Shown here: piece by piece, positions 11,230 to 23,998 of the stretch
How the letters are laid out: each line of letters begins with the position of its first letter
How positions within the stretch are numbered: position 1 is the first letter of the stretch
Source: Arabidopsis thaliana
Taxonomy: Eukaryota > Streptophyta > Magnoliopsida > Brassicales > Brassicaceae
Length of the DNA stretch: 64,000 nt
Reading direction: 5' to 3'
NCBI RefSeq assembly: GCF_000001735.4
Contig: NC_003076.8
Coordinates: 16,123,835 to 16,187,834 of the forward strand
Notes under the pieces: generated by a model
The model's database searches: none
What the model was told of the DNA's origin: nothing
What the model saw: only the letters and a program-made list of their open reading frames with translations
Position numbers and translations under genes: made by a program

Positions 11230-14200
11230 GTACTTTCGTAATTAATGAGTTTTTTTTTTTGCTTACTTATCTGCTTTTTTTTGCCCCAGGAATAAGACAA
11301 CGTTTTTAATTTATTTCCCTAAATCAGCCGTGTCGCTATCACAATAAACTGACTAGCTACGAGAGTGTAAAATACAGCTTACTCGCTATGTGTATAAGAA
11401 CATCAGTGTCTAGATTCTTACGTGGCGGAAATCGGATAGAGAGTAGATAACACGTGTATATGAACGCGAGTGGGATGAAATAAGAGAGACGCGTCACATG
11501 CTTTCGATGATTGACAGCTGTAATATGCTTAGACGGCTAATAAGCAGAGTAATAAAAGAATGGAGATTTTGAATTTGGTATTTGAAACGACACAAATATT
11601 TGCCGTTTCTCGGCCCAGTCCTTTTCTTTTTTTGCTCGGCCCAAACTTATTATTACACAACACCAGTATCTTAAATTTAGTGCTTGTTGATTAAAGTCTT
11701 TTATTAAAACCTCAATCCTAAAGAGTAGGAATCTACCAAGTAAAAGGAAAATCAAAGATCTTTTCTTTTTCATTATTCAACTGACCAACGGTATTTTGAT
11801 TTTAGACACTGATTATTTTTTCTTTTTCATTCACTGCATTACTTAAGTGGAGTGGTAACGAAAATCTTGGTTATATATATTGAATTGAAAAATATTTGAG
11901 TTGAACCCTTATATTCACTTTTTTTATTTTATTCAATTAAAATTTGACATTTAATAATAATAAAAAAATTAATTTACTTATAAAATCTAATTTGTTACTA
12001 AAACAAAATTATTTATCGGTTTGAGTTTTATTAAAAAAAGATAAATGTTTAGATTTTATGATTAAACTAGATTTAGTCATTGAATCAATCTTCACACTAA
12101 TTCATATTCAATCTTTTTGGTCAACTTATGTTACACCATATAAGAAAATCGCTTAAATACATCTTTTGACCCAGTTTAAATGTTTTAATTTTTTTCGTTG
12201 AGACTATATAACATGTGAAATCTGTTAGGATAACATTTGATACATCTAAACGTAATTTTCTTGTTGTGTTAATTTTACACGAACAACACGTTCTCATGAC
12301 ATGATTATATGTAGTATCGACGGCGAACCAATATGAATCAACTGTATAATCTGTATTAGAACTGTAATACCAAGTAATAGTGATATATGAATCATATATT
12401 TCCCACTACTTAATCATAGTTTGAAAGAAAGCTCAATGACCTTGAACCCAACTTGTGTAAATATTAGTCCATCTCCAAAGCCCAAGGCCCAAGGCAACGT
12501 AACAGACGGATCATTACAGTGCCAAGGGAATTCAGACACGTTTAAAATAATTCCGAATTGTAAGTTGTGAACGACCCACCATGTTATCTTTTCATTTATG
12601 ATTCACATGGGGAATTCACAATTCTCACACGAAAAACATGTGGGCAAAACTAAAAAGACATGCAACCTAATTCAACAAAATGTAATGGTTCATATTTGTA
12701 CTTGCATAGAATGCATATATAATATGATTTGAGGATGGGTCAAAACTCCAAACGAAATGATTTGAGCATATGTTCTAGAGATTCAGTCAGAATATGAATG
12801 CTATACAATCTAAACACTATAAAGCAACCTGGTCATGAGGTGATCTACGTACTCTCTTTGGACGTGAAAAATTATATCAACGGTTTGTCTACTTTATAAC
12901 TTTTTTATTTATCAGTAAATATGGAAACATTGATTAATTAAGATCCAAGTCTCTTGATGTGATGAGAACATATGATAGCTAAACCAATGCCTCTACTTTT
13001 TCTATCTATCCAAATCTAGATTGTGCACCTTAATCTTTTCTACAATATTTATACGCATATCATAAAAATGATCTTAATCTACATGATTAGAAATAAAGGC
13101 AAAAACATATATAGATGCAATAGCGAACTTGATTGTTCATATTTAATTAAGTCTCAACTAAGATGATGATCTCTACCACTATCACTATCACATATGTGAA
13201 ATTACTTGTGTATATGCAAGGACAACATTTGATATGTATTGATTTAGTTTGATATATACATATATTTGATTATATATTTTTACAAGTGTGCCTCTTGGCT
13301 CTTGAGAAAAAGCTTCCTTGGCTAAAGCAAAAAGTTTGGTAATCCTTAAATACATATGCCGTCTTACTGTAGTGAACTCACTCCCTTGCCAAACTTTTTG
13401 TCGTCCACGAATAATATCCTTGTCGGTCCGATTATTCTTCTTTATTATTTTTAGTAATCAGATGATTTTTGGATCAAAAATTAACCATCAAATTTTATTT
13501 CTTCATGCGAATTGCTAAAGCTCAAGTTAATCTAGACGTTATAGCATTCTGATGTTTTGATATATATTAACCAATACTTTATAGACCAACATAATTTAAT
13601 TTAGCACAATAACTACACTTATTCACACCAATGTTCCCTCTTGTTTTTTTCTGAAAATTTTAATTTATGCTATTATTTTCTTTAGATCGAGTATATAAAT
13701 TGTTGTTTCATTCATGTTGTCTTTTTTTCATCCTCTAATATAATGGAAATTTCTTAGAAAGATTTAAGGTTTTGATAGTTCAGCTCAAAGAGTTAGGCTA
13801 ACGTCGGGTTCCACATGTTGCATTGTCATGCACAAAATTGGATACATTGGGAATAAAGGTAACAATAAGTGTGGAAATTTTATAAACCTAGATGACACAT
13901 GTTCTATGACTATAGGCTAATAGATTAACATGTTATGTATGTTTATGAATGTTATACAGCATGTGACATGTGCATTTCATTGATCCACATGTACATGTAT
14001 TTCCACACCCGAAAGAGACTTCTATATGATTTTTGGAAACTTCAGGAAAAATAATTACAAAATATGGATTAACTCTTTTGATATCCATACCATAGACCAC
14101 TTTTCTACAGAATTGATGTCAAAATATTCCTAAAATTACTCTATAGACATGACGTGAGCTACATATCAGAAATAGATGACCAGTTCAGGTTGTTTCTTTA

Positions 14201-14868
14201 GTAAGGATAAAAGTTGAGTTAAAATCAACTTGTTATAAGATATAAATTTGTTGAATTTGGCTTTAAAAGTTAGGCTAACGTTGGGTTCCACATGTTGCAA
14301 TGTCATGCACAAAATATATTGTTCTATAATTTGCACGAATTCTGATTTTCATATATAATTTTCAAATTCAATAATTAAAAAAAAACAAAAAATAGATTAA
14401 CCATGATAGTGTATGTATCTTACTGGTTAGAGCTACTATCATTCATATTAGATTTCAAATTCGGGATGTTGTCTCCATCACTTTATCTAGTTTTCACTTT
14501 CACCATGTGCATGTAAAAAAGGAAACACACACCTAAAAACATAATATGATGACAAAAAGCAGAACATATGATATTCTTGTACATACATCAAACGGCCATT
14601 CTTTAACAGTAGAGCACTAACTATTTTAAGATATGGAAGAAATATGGTTCATTCCTTTGTTTTATTTATGTAAAACGTCGACTTGGTGCTATAACAATAG
14701 GAAATGGGTGCTATCTAGTAAATACGAGTTATTTATTAATACATCTAAGATCTCCAACCTTATATTAAGTACCTACCTCTAAACAATGAGGCAATCCCAT
14801 ACAGTACTCTGTTTATATAGAACCCTCTTTGGACCGTAAATATATATAAGTTTTAACGAACTTATTTA
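11230..14868. other. Intergenic region between the PWWP gene and MYB24
   Basis: About 3.6 kb, AT-rich, with no supported gene. It contains a pair of 48-bp direct repeats at 13791-13838 and 14268-14315, listed separately. The left end is the PWWP gene promoter side and the right end lies 3' of MYB24. Confidence 0.6.
13791..14315. repeat. Pair of 48-bp direct repeats
   Basis: Copies at 13791-13838 and 14268-14315 start AGTTAGGCTAACGT and end GTCATGCACAAAAT. I count two mismatches in 48 bases. They lie 477 bp apart and flank a stretch with no recognisable gene. Confidence 0.85.
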
Positions 14869-17112
14869 TTAATTACCATTATATATATTCATGGGCCAAA
14901 GATCATCGACGCTCCAATAGTTTTGTTCGGATTGATCAACAGATAATGGCATCATGATCGAACCGGATTCAGGCACATAATTACCATAATTAAGCTGCTG
15001 ATTAATATTGCTGGCATGTTGATACGACGTCGTTGGAGAATACATATCCATGGTTTCTTGAGTATCATTCATGACATGGCTCGTTGTCGCATGATGGTTT
15101 ATAAACTCGGAGCTTTGTGATCCAACGGTCGTCGTTTCTCCGCTCTTGATGATGTATTTCTGGATCTTAGTCCTCCAAAAATTCTTTATCTCATTGTCGG
15201 TTCTTCCTGGTAAATGCTTTGCAATTTTTGACCACCTAATCATAATGAAGGATAATCATCACGAGTTGATAAACTATATCACTTTTTGTTTGAAAAAAAA
15301 TATATTATGTTTTTGAAGGTTCGATCTAGTTGTTGATGCAATGAAACAGCTACATCTACGTCGAGCAATAAAAAAAGGTTTGCATTGAGACTTTGTAAGC
15401 TTTGGTTGTAGAACAACATTTGCCAAATGCTTCGATTTTGTAATTAGTTAGAATCCCTTTCGAATTCCATAAAGAAGTTAACATTCATATTAAAAAAAAG
15501 AAGCTATTATTAAATACATGTGTGGTTTAAAAAAATTTAAGAGCCAAGACCCGAAAGATCCGTAAATAAATCAAATAATATTCAACTTCAATCCAAATTT
15601 CAGTTACACCACCATATGGAATATCTAACTTTCGGTATCTATCACTTTTATGCGTATACATTTGTGTTGACAAAAAACAGATGTATATTTTGGTACTTGT
15701 CTTTGTATATGGTCGTGTAAAAGAATTACAATCATGCACAAGTTGTGGTAGAATCGGCACGAGGTTTTTTAATGTTAGTGGTGAGGGAATTTCGAAACGT
15801 GTTTAAAACTCAAACAAATGGCTGAAAAGAGTTGAAAAGCTTTGTTATACCCACCAATATGTTTGGCTTCATTACCTAATGTCTTGCTTTGATGTCTTTT
15901 CAAAGATCAATTCTATCTTTAGCCTCAAGAATATATATATAACCGATGCATAGTTTGAAAACTTAGCTTTGCTTCTCTTGTTAAACATATAACCTGACTA
16001 TCTTAAAATTTTATGTGTATTTAGGTAATCACTAACCTATTTCCCCATTTTGCATGAAGTTCCATGATGGTGAGCTGTTCTTCTGGTGTGATATTTCCCC
16101 GTCGCACATCAGGTCGGAGGTAGTTCAGCCACCGGAGCCGGCAACTTTTCCCGGTGCGTTTTAGTCCTATATTACACATATAATAATATATAATTACAAT
16201 TACAATCGATAATGAAGAAACAAAATATCAATTGTGTACATGTCTATTAACAAAATAAATAAAAAAATGTGTACACGTCGATAACAATAAAGAAAAAAAC
16301 ATTTATGTGTGCATGCATGTATTATTTATTGGTGAAAGAAATAATTTTTTTTTTTCATTTTCTATTATTGTGTTTTTAGCTATTAATTAAAAACCTAAAA
16401 TCAGTTTTTAGTGGATTGCCGTAACAATTCTAACCAGAGAGTATTAAGTGTTTTACATTGAATAGTTCACCGGATAAACTTGTTTATGTTAGATCGAGAG
16501 TAAGCTTTTTAAAACCCTAGCGATTGCTGTCAGTATATATTACTAATTGCTTGTGGGTATTCTGATGAACAAGACCTTTTGTAAGCTATATGTTCCAATC
16601 AATCAAACAATCAATTAAGGTCCGGGCATTAAAAAATAAATTCTTATCGGTTTACCTTATATATGTGTAAGAATTTGGAGATAGTCTTGCTTCCATTGTT
16701 TTTCTTGTTTTTCATATGAAATTAAAATTCCTAACTCATATTTAGATCGCTTGTGTAACAAAAAGCTCAAAATAGAGAGTTTCTATCAAACCCATAAAAG
16801 ATTAATATATATAAAAAAAAAAACTGGAAACATATAGTGATTAAAATATAATATCTTCGCATGTGAAGAACAAACCCTAGTTCATCAACACATACACACA
16901 TATAAGCATAACAAATATTGGAGATCAATTATAACTTTTTGATATATATATATAAGAGTTTGACCTGCAGATTTGGCGAGAGAGTTCCAAACACCTTCAC
17001 CATGATTGGCGATATAATTGATGAGAATCAAATCTTCTTCCATCGTCCATGGCCCTTTTCTCACCTCTGCATCTCCTGATCCAGACCCACCACTACTTTC
17101 TCTTTTCTCCAT
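14869..17112 (-). CDS. MYB24: R2R3-MYB transcription factor MYB24 (jasmonate-regulated stamen development)
   Basis: Minus-strand exons 17112-16965, 16166-16037 and 15235-14869 join to 214 residues, the length I remember for MYB24. The R2 repeat begins [14 protein letters not shown] and the R3 repeat [20 protein letters not shown]. The R3 helix ends [20 protein letters not shown]. The C-terminus carries [12 protein letters not shown], the W-x-x-D-D-x-W motif typical of subgroup 19 (MYB21, MYB24, MYB57), which serves in transactivation. In the family these act downstream of jasmonate and gibberellin, bind JAZ proteins, and control filament growth, anther dehiscence and petal growth. Introns sit at the usual R2R3 positions. 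MYB21 is the nearest alternative. Confidence 0.95.
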
Positions 17113-17251
17113 TTTTATGAAATGAATCTAAATAAGTACTCTATATAATTGATAGATGATGATATTTTTCTAGAGAGAGAAATAGAAAGGGAGAGTTGTG
17201 AAAGTGAGAGAGAGAGTTGATATTTTGAGGTGGTGGGCAGGTAGCTACTGC

Positions 17252-17260
17252 TTTTATAGA
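17252..17260 (-). promoter_or_regulatory. TATA box of MYB24
   Basis: On the minus strand the bases read CTATAAAAG about 140 bp upstream of the ATG. A GA-rich stretch that would form the 5' UTR lies between them. Confidence 0.6.
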
Positions 17261-18040
17261 GAAGGTTTTTCAAGAGTTTAAGGCATTGTTAATAACCTTT
17301 AATCCAAAATCTTAAATGTCTTTTAGATACTAATTAGCGACACATATTGTCGTTTTTACTTTATTTTATAAATTTTCATAACACATGGGGAGCTAGTGCA
17401 GCTTCAAGACCTAACTATGATCATATTATATATATAGTTCTATTTTCTTTCTACATGCATATAATTTAACATGTATGTGTAAGATTGTATAATCATTCTT
17501 GGATTGCAATTTGATTCGATCTGAACCAAAATACTTATTCCAAGCCATATTTTAATATATAGTTCAAATGGATGTGTGCAGATTTTTTAAAGATCTAATA
17601 GATAACGCTTCATAATGCTTAATATAGGGGAAAGTATATGGTTTAGTGTGAGGTTTTATCCTCAATCAGCCAACTTGCACGTTTCTCTTATTATCCGATA
17701 ACCGGATAAATCAACTGAAATGAAGAAAAATTACTGAGAAAACTAATTAAAGACGAGTTATCTAAAGGGGAAGAGAAAACATAACAAAGCTGTGTAAGAG
17801 AATCGACCTTAATATATCCTCCTGTGTCTTCCACGTGACTTTGGCATCAACAGACTTGAGACTTGAGAATAAACCCTATATATCTATGATCTCTATCCGA
17901 AAGGCTTCGAGACACTCCTACTTAATCGGATCGGAGTCTCCTTCACACTAAGCACATAAACCTTCAAATCTCCAATTACATCGTTATCAAACTTGTCCTA
18001 TATATTTCCCCTAGCTAGTGCTCTAGTTGTCTTTAAATAT

Positions 18041-18244
18041 GAGCATCCCAATGCTCTTTTTTTTTTTTTAAAATGGAGTTGGGCTTATAAGTTATTCTAT
18101 ATGAGAAGGAGAAACGGTTCTGAAATGAGAAACGTTTATCACACTCGTCATTTAGCTATTAGAATATAAAAATAAAAAAATAATTATATAATCAAACGTT
18201 TTTTCTTTTTTCTTTGAGAAACTCTTATAAAATGGAAGTGCTCT
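18041..18244. mobile_element. Possible MITE-like element with short terminal inverted repeats
   Basis: The left end reads GAGCATCCCAATGCTC. The right end, reverse-complemented, reads GAGCACTTCCATTTTA. The interior is AT-rich with no coding capacity, about 200 bp long. The GAGCATCxCCAATG-type ends resemble a common class of small Arabidopsis DNA elements. No clean target-site duplication is seen, so this is tentative. Confidence 0.3.
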
Positions 18245-20890
18245 AAGAGATTATGTGATATCTAACACAATTCATATATATATATTTGGTACGCGCCAAA
18301 AAAAAATCTCTCAATATAGTTAGAAAATTCTTACTCTAATAACTTTGGCATGCATGGCTTTAGTTGTGATTATCTTTTTAAGGGTTTAATTACAAAAATA
18401 ACTCATAAAATGTAAAGGCCAGTTTTTTTTTTTTCATGTCTAAAATATCATTTTTACTTTGCTTCTTTTTCCAGACTGCTCTGTTTCTTAGCAAAGCTCT
18501 TATCTTATCTCTTTTTTCGAAGATATCATTTGCTTATTCTATATCTGTGGTTTATTTGATCTCAAAAAAATGAGATTATGACAGTAGATGTAGTTATTAA
18601 AACAATGCTCGTTCGCACCACGAAACATTTTGCTAATGTACATGGTAACGCATCAAGTGTAAGAGATATAAAAGAGAAGGGTTCTTTTATAGTCAGGGAA
18701 ATTATAATGACATTCCATATATTTTTAATTCACAACAGCCAAACTCATCGCAAATACCAAGATCTTACACATAAAATATACACAACAATCACCTGTCACA
18801 CCATACACTTTTACGAGACACGGAAACACTCAGGAATTGGGTAAAAGCTCTAACCATAGAGTAATCATTATCTATCACGTGATCTACGCCTTACACATGT
18901 CAATTTTCTACTTTAGGGTTTCGGTTCAATATGCATCATGCCTACTTTGAATCTTGAACGTTATTGTTATGTTTTCACACAATAATCTCACTGAGTTTTT
19001 GACTTAGTGTTGATGGATCTTTTTTTTTGTTTTGATGGATTTTAGTGGATAAAGGGGGAACAATTTGGCCAATGGGTGTAAATAACTCTCTCCCCACGGG
19101 CTAGCAGGATTGGTGCGTTACTGTGACTTATTATTTGGAAGAGGAGCACATTGACTAACCTTTCTTGCTGAGAACAGAAAAAGCTCTCAAGAATAGTGTG
19201 CATTTTGATTGACGGGGATGCGAGTGTGGACGTGGACTGGAAACAGTAGTAAGTGAAGAAATTTTTGAAAGGAGAAATGAGGATTAGTCTTGTAGACTCT
19301 CCAACACTGATCATGCATATGGTCATATAGCTAGAAATTTTGGGGAGAAAAATATGGTAAAATTTTAGAAAGGGTCAGGATTAAACTGCTTATTAGTGCG
19401 CTTAGTAGATAGCTAGAATTTCGGATTAGTTTTGTTGGAACAAACAAGAGTTTTTTTTAAGAGGCATTTACTATAAATTTGCAGAATGACTTTGCATAGA
19501 GGTGAACATAATAGAAAGAGAGAGAGAACCTTTAATATGATCAGGTTTAGATCTTTTAAGTATCATAGATGTGTGTGTGGGTGTGAGAGTGGGACTTAAG
19601 TCCACCAACTCATCCTCTTTTACTAGATATATATGAATTGAATTGGTATTCAGAGAGAATACATGTTCGTAGACCCCATTGTCGAATAGCTGAGGCCATC
19701 GGCTGCATAGTGCTTTTGACAGATGGAACATAACACTGATATTCATGGTATGACAAGTTAGCTTCTTTGACACATAACATTCACCGAAATAAGCATGTAT
19801 GGCAATGGCATGATCAAACAACAAAAAGGTTTCTCCGTCCAATTTTGCTTAATATAGTTTCCACTCTCTTGAGAGCCTGATATGTATTCATGTGTCATGC
19901 ATGGTTTGATGAGCAGTTAGAAAATTTTCCTAAATTAAAATAATATATTGTATGTATTGATTTACAAAACTTATACCAAACCCAAGCATACTATAAACTT
20001 TAGGTATATAAAAAGGTACTCAATTGTAGTACCATTTGAGTAACTTAAAATAATACTAATACAAATTTTAACCTAACTGTTCATGAAAATTTTGAAATAA
20101 AAATCTAAAATATGAAAGATTTAAAATTGTTATTTTGTATATAAAATATATCTCACAAAATTAATCGACTATTTTAATTAAAGATATATAGTAGTTTAAA
20201 TAACATAAAACAACGACAATAGGAGGGTTATAAATAAATGTTCTAAAATGATGTCTAGGAAGTCGTTTAGTCTCCGCCTAGAATAGACAGTGGAAGTTAC
20301 CTTACACACATTGGGATTATGTATTTTTTTTTAATAAATGGATTTAAGTTGTTTCAAGAGATCTTAAGCTCTCTTAGGTGGTCTTAGGCGGTTTTACAAT
20401 TTAACGGTTTTAGTTTATTTTCCAATATTTAAGTACAATAATTTAAATTTATAATTTTTAACTCCATATACATGATTATAAACGTTCATATGTTATTTGA
20501 TATGAATTAAATAAACTAATTTTTGTTTATGATTTACTATTTTTATTTTTAATAGATTTTTGTATATTGTGTATCTAAAATATCATATTTATAATATTGT
20601 ATGTTGGAAATGCTTAAACCACCTAAAATTGCATATGTTTTGATTAGACGTTATATGTTTTAAGTATTGTGTCAGTGCTTGCTTCGTGCCTAACGCTTTC
20701 TTAAACACAAACAAGTCAATATTTTATACTACACAAACTCATTAATAGATATTAGTGCTAAACTTAATAAAGCATATATAACTATTCAAGTCCACAAAAT
20801 CTTTTACCAAAATAAACTTTTAAAATATAAACTTTTTTACATGTCTAGCACGTATCCGAACATTTCCAAAAAGATACTCCATCTTTTGAA

Positions 20891-20994
20891 ATAGTTGTCG
20901 TTTAACGTTTTTGCACATAAATTAAGAAAACAATTAAATTTATAGTTGTCGTTTAAACGTTTTTGCACATAAATTAAGAAAACAATTAAATTTA
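20891..20994. repeat. Tandem duplication, two copies of a ~51-bp unit
   Basis: The unit starts ATAGTTGTCGTTTAA and ends AACAATTAAATTTA. The second copy has one extra A (TTTAAACG against TTTAACG) and is otherwise identical, which implies a recent event. Confidence 0.93.
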
Positions 20995-21271
20995 TCCTTA
21001 AAAGACATTGTTGCTAATATTCATAAAGAATATCTAATTGTTTGAGTCCAAAAAAGATTTACCCAAAAAAACCTTTGACCATTAAAAACTTGCTTACATG
21101 TCTAATACGTGTCTTAAAAGTTTTCATATCAAAGCTCAAAATTCCTAAATTTCAAGATTCTTAACTTTTGTTTTATTTACAAGTAATGATGATACTACTT
21201 TAAAATCCTAATTTGTAAGAGACAATATATTGTGTTTAATTAAATATTTTCTTATTGCAAATGTTTTCTTA

Positions 21272-21281
21272 TTTATATAAG
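21272..21281 (+). promoter_or_regulatory. TATA box of MYB115
   Basis: TTTATATAAG lies about 105 bp before the MYB115 ATG in AT-rich DNA, a normal distance for a transcript start near 21305. Confidence 0.5.
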
Positions 21282-21385
21282 GAGTTGTTGAAGAACATCT
21301 ACAATAAAATCTCCTTCTAAACTCTCACTTATTTCGTACTGATAAACAAAAAGAGCATCTTAAATCTCTTGATCGGTTTTCGAAG

Positions 21386-22745
21386 ATGTATCACCAAAAT
21401 CTGATTTCATCGACCCCAAACCAAAATTCTAATCCTCACGATTGGGATATTCAAAATCCTTTATTTTCCATACATCCTTCAGCTGAAATACCCTCAAAAT
21501 ATCCCTTTATGGGTATCACTTCTTGCCCAAACACCAATGTTTTTGAGGAATTTCAATATAAAATAACCAACGATCAAAACTTTCCAACGACCTATAACAC
21601 CCCATTCCCTGTAATATCTGAAGGTATATCATACAATATGCATGATGTTCAAGAGAATACTATGTGTGGTTATACTGCTCACAATCAAGGGCTTATCATT
21701 GGTTGTCACGAGCCAGTTCTTGTTCATGCCGTGGTTGAGTCTCAGCAATTTAATGTCCCACAGTCAGAGGATATCAATTTAGTATCTCAGAGTGAGAGGG
21801 TCACAGAAGATAAGGTAATGTTCAAAACCGATCATAAGAAGAAAGACATTATTGGCAAAGGGCAATGGACTCCTACTGAAGACGAGTAAGTTTTATTTTT
21901 ATTTTATTTAATGAAAACTATTAATAATTCATATGTTGACAAAAAAATAATGACTCCATTATAAATATTCTTATAAATATTTTATTTTTGTTATTTGATA
22001 TAATTATTCTTATTATTGTGGATCTTGTATTATTAAAATGTTTGGGGACATATAAATATTCGTAGGTTGTTGGTGAGAATGGTGAAAAGTAAAGGAACGA
22101 AAAACTGGACATCAATCGCAAAAATGTTCCAAGGACGAGTAGGAAAACAATGTCGAGAGAGGTGGCATAACCATCTTCGACCAAACATCAAGGTAGATTT
22201 GTTTTAATCTTTCGATTTAAGTATATATGTGACATGTGAGAAATATTTACTAAATGCATCTAGCTATATATAAAATGAATGTGTGTTTTCAGAAAAATGA
22301 TTGGAGTGAAGAAGAAGATCAAATACTTATTGAAGTCCACAAGATAGTTGGCAACAAATGGACCGAAATTGCTAAAAGACTTCCTGGACGAAGTGAAAAT
22401 ATTGTTAAAAATCATTGGAATGCTACAAAACGTCGACTACACTCCGTAAGGACTAAGAGAAGTGATGCTTTTTCCCCTCGCAACAATGCCCTTGAAAATT
22501 ACATAAGGTCTATCACAATCAACAACAATGCCCTTATGAACAGAGAAGTTGATTCTATAACTGCAAACTCGGAAATTGATAGTACCAGATGTGAGAATAT
22601 TGTTGACGAGGTGATGAATCTGAATCTGCACGCTACAACGTCCGTTTATGTTCCGGAGCAAGCAGTGTTGACATGGGGTTATGATTTTACAAAATGTTAT
22701 GAACCCATGGATGATACATGGATGCTCATGAATGGTTGGAATTAA
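21386..22745 (+). CDS. MYB115: R2R3-MYB transcription factor MYB115 (embryo identity and seed metabolism)
   Basis: Exons 21386-21885, 22066-22192 and 22293-22745 join in frame to 359 residues, the length I remember for MYB115. The N-terminal half (residues 1-155) is not MYB and is rich in N, P and S. The R2 repeat begins IGKGQWTPTEDELLVRMV and R3 begins KNDWSEEEDQILIEVHKIVG, so the DNA-binding domain is central to C-terminal, unlike most R2R3 proteins. An intron inside R2 and one between R2 and R3 set this group apart from MYB23 and MYB24. Known roles of MYB115 and its relative MYB118 include promoting vegetative-to-embryonic transition and controlling endosperm fatty-acid metabolism. The motif ENYIRSITINN (near residue 245) recurs in MYB22 at 52.6-54.4 kb. 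Confidence 0.95.
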
Positions 22746-22831
22746 TTTCTGGTGTAGGAGATTGCTTTGCTAAAGATGTTTTCTCATTTTCTCATTTTCA
22801 TTTTAGGTGATATACTCACCTTAAGTTTAAT

Positions 22832-22930
22832 TCTATCTATCTATCTATCATATATCTATCAATCTATCTATCTATCAATCTATCTATCTATCAATCTATC
22901 TATCTATCAATCTATATATCTATCTATCTT
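22832..22930 (+). repeat. (TATC)n microsatellite with TCAA interruptions, 3' of MYB115
   Basis: Runs of CTAT are broken at regular intervals by CAATCTAT, giving a 16-base higher-order period. It lies about 90 bases after the stop codon, probably in or just beyond the 3' UTR. Confidence 0.9.
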
Positions 22931-23235
22931 GTTACATGGAAAACCATTTGTGTTTCAAGTGGCTTTGTGTTTTGATAACTTGATAACTATCTATCTATTA
23001 TATTTGTGTTTAGTTATTGTGCTTAAATATTATATTGGTTTTTATGCACACAAAAAAAACTCGAAGTCCGCTATTTTTGCTAAATCTTCTTAAGGAACTT
23101 TTTTAATCTTGTCACATTGAAGGTTCTTCCCACACCCCCACAAATTTGTTTTTTCGAAATCCTTCCAAAAGGCTTTATACTAATTGAAGTTGGACTTGAC
23201 TTATATATGTATTAGGCTGTTTGTTTGTCTCCAAA

Positions 23236-23422
23236 CAGTTCCTTGTAGAATATGAAGATATATCACAGAATAAGCACGATTCTCAAGGGAATATTATGTG
23301 TGATTATATTGCTCACAATCAACGATTTTTTCAAATTGTGATGATCAGAATTTCAGTAAAAAATAAACTCTATATGTTTTTCATTCAAAATGGAAAGCTT
23401 TATCATTCAAAAAAGAAACTAT
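23236..23422 (+). pseudogene. Decayed fragment of MYB115 exon 1
   Basis: Bases 23236-23322 align with MYB115 exon 1 at about 21601-21688. Translated, the relic reads ISQNKHDSQGNIMCDYIAHN against ISYNMHDVQENTMCGYTAHN in the gene. An open frame runs to 23422, but similarity fades after the match. No MYB repeat follows. It is a partial tandem duplicate about 500 bp downstream of its parent. Confidence 0.75.
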
Positions 23423-23424
23423 AA

Positions 23425-23998
23425 TTGACTTGTGGAAGATAAAACCGATTTGACTTCGACACAACCACAATTTGAAACATTTCAGACTGTTGCTAAACTT
23501 ACGACAAAACAAGTTCTTATTACTGACTCAGGCCTTTAAATTCCTGATGTTACAGTTACAAATAGATGTGCTCTTAGGCTCTTATCTCTCGGCTTATATG
23601 CATTGCAAACGCAACACAAAAATTGTGTAAGAACAATTGATTATAATAGTATTCGGTTATTTTTCTTCACTAATCTATTCTATGGTCCTCAAAATGTCCC
23701 GATTCTTGATTGTAGCAATATTCAATCTTCTATCTACGACCTATGTGCACTCTTCAATTGATTTTGCCTGAGAGCCTAAGACTCGAGTTTCTTCTATTTA
23801 CCCCAAAATGTTACCAAAAGCATAGCCAGAAGATAATAACATCATGTATCAGAAGTTCAAATCCGACTTCGACATAACCATAATCTTAAAAACATTACAG
23901 AATATTTCTTCAACTTGACAACGAAACAAGTTCACATTTATGACTCAAACCTCTTTATTCTTGATAGAAGCAATCACATATGGATGTGCTCTTAAGCA
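23425..23998. repeat. Diverged duplication of the GRXC2 3' flank
   Basis: The segment at about 23445-23576 aligns with 23863-23998. Both contain GACTTCGACAyAACCA, then a CATTwCAGA word, then ACAAGTTC, a GACTCA block, and finally GATGTGCTCTTA at or near the GRXC2 stop codon. The copies are imperfect, so the event is old. The 3' UTR of GRXC2 on the minus strand lies in the second copy. Confidence 0.65.

Larger units (their letters stand above)
17280..21290. other. Intergenic region between MYB24 and MYB115 (divergent promoters)
   Basis: About 4 kb between two divergent MYB genes. Open frames of up to 123 codons (such as 19471-19842 minus) lack any domain. The stretch includes a possible MITE at 18041-18244 and a 51-bp tandem duplication at 20891-20994. 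It also has a region near 20260-20700 with scattered CCGCCTAG/GGTGGTCTTAGGCGG-type words that may be an old repeat. Confidence 0.55.

Noticed and set aside
19471-19842. 123-codon minus-strand open frame in the MYB24-MYB115 gap
   Set aside because: No domain, signal peptide or family resemblance, and no promoter or splice context; likely chance.
22832-22930. Regular repeat with spacing that might suggest a CRISPR-like array
   Set aside because: It is a simple TATC microsatellite with a CAAT interruption, in a plant genome; no spacers.
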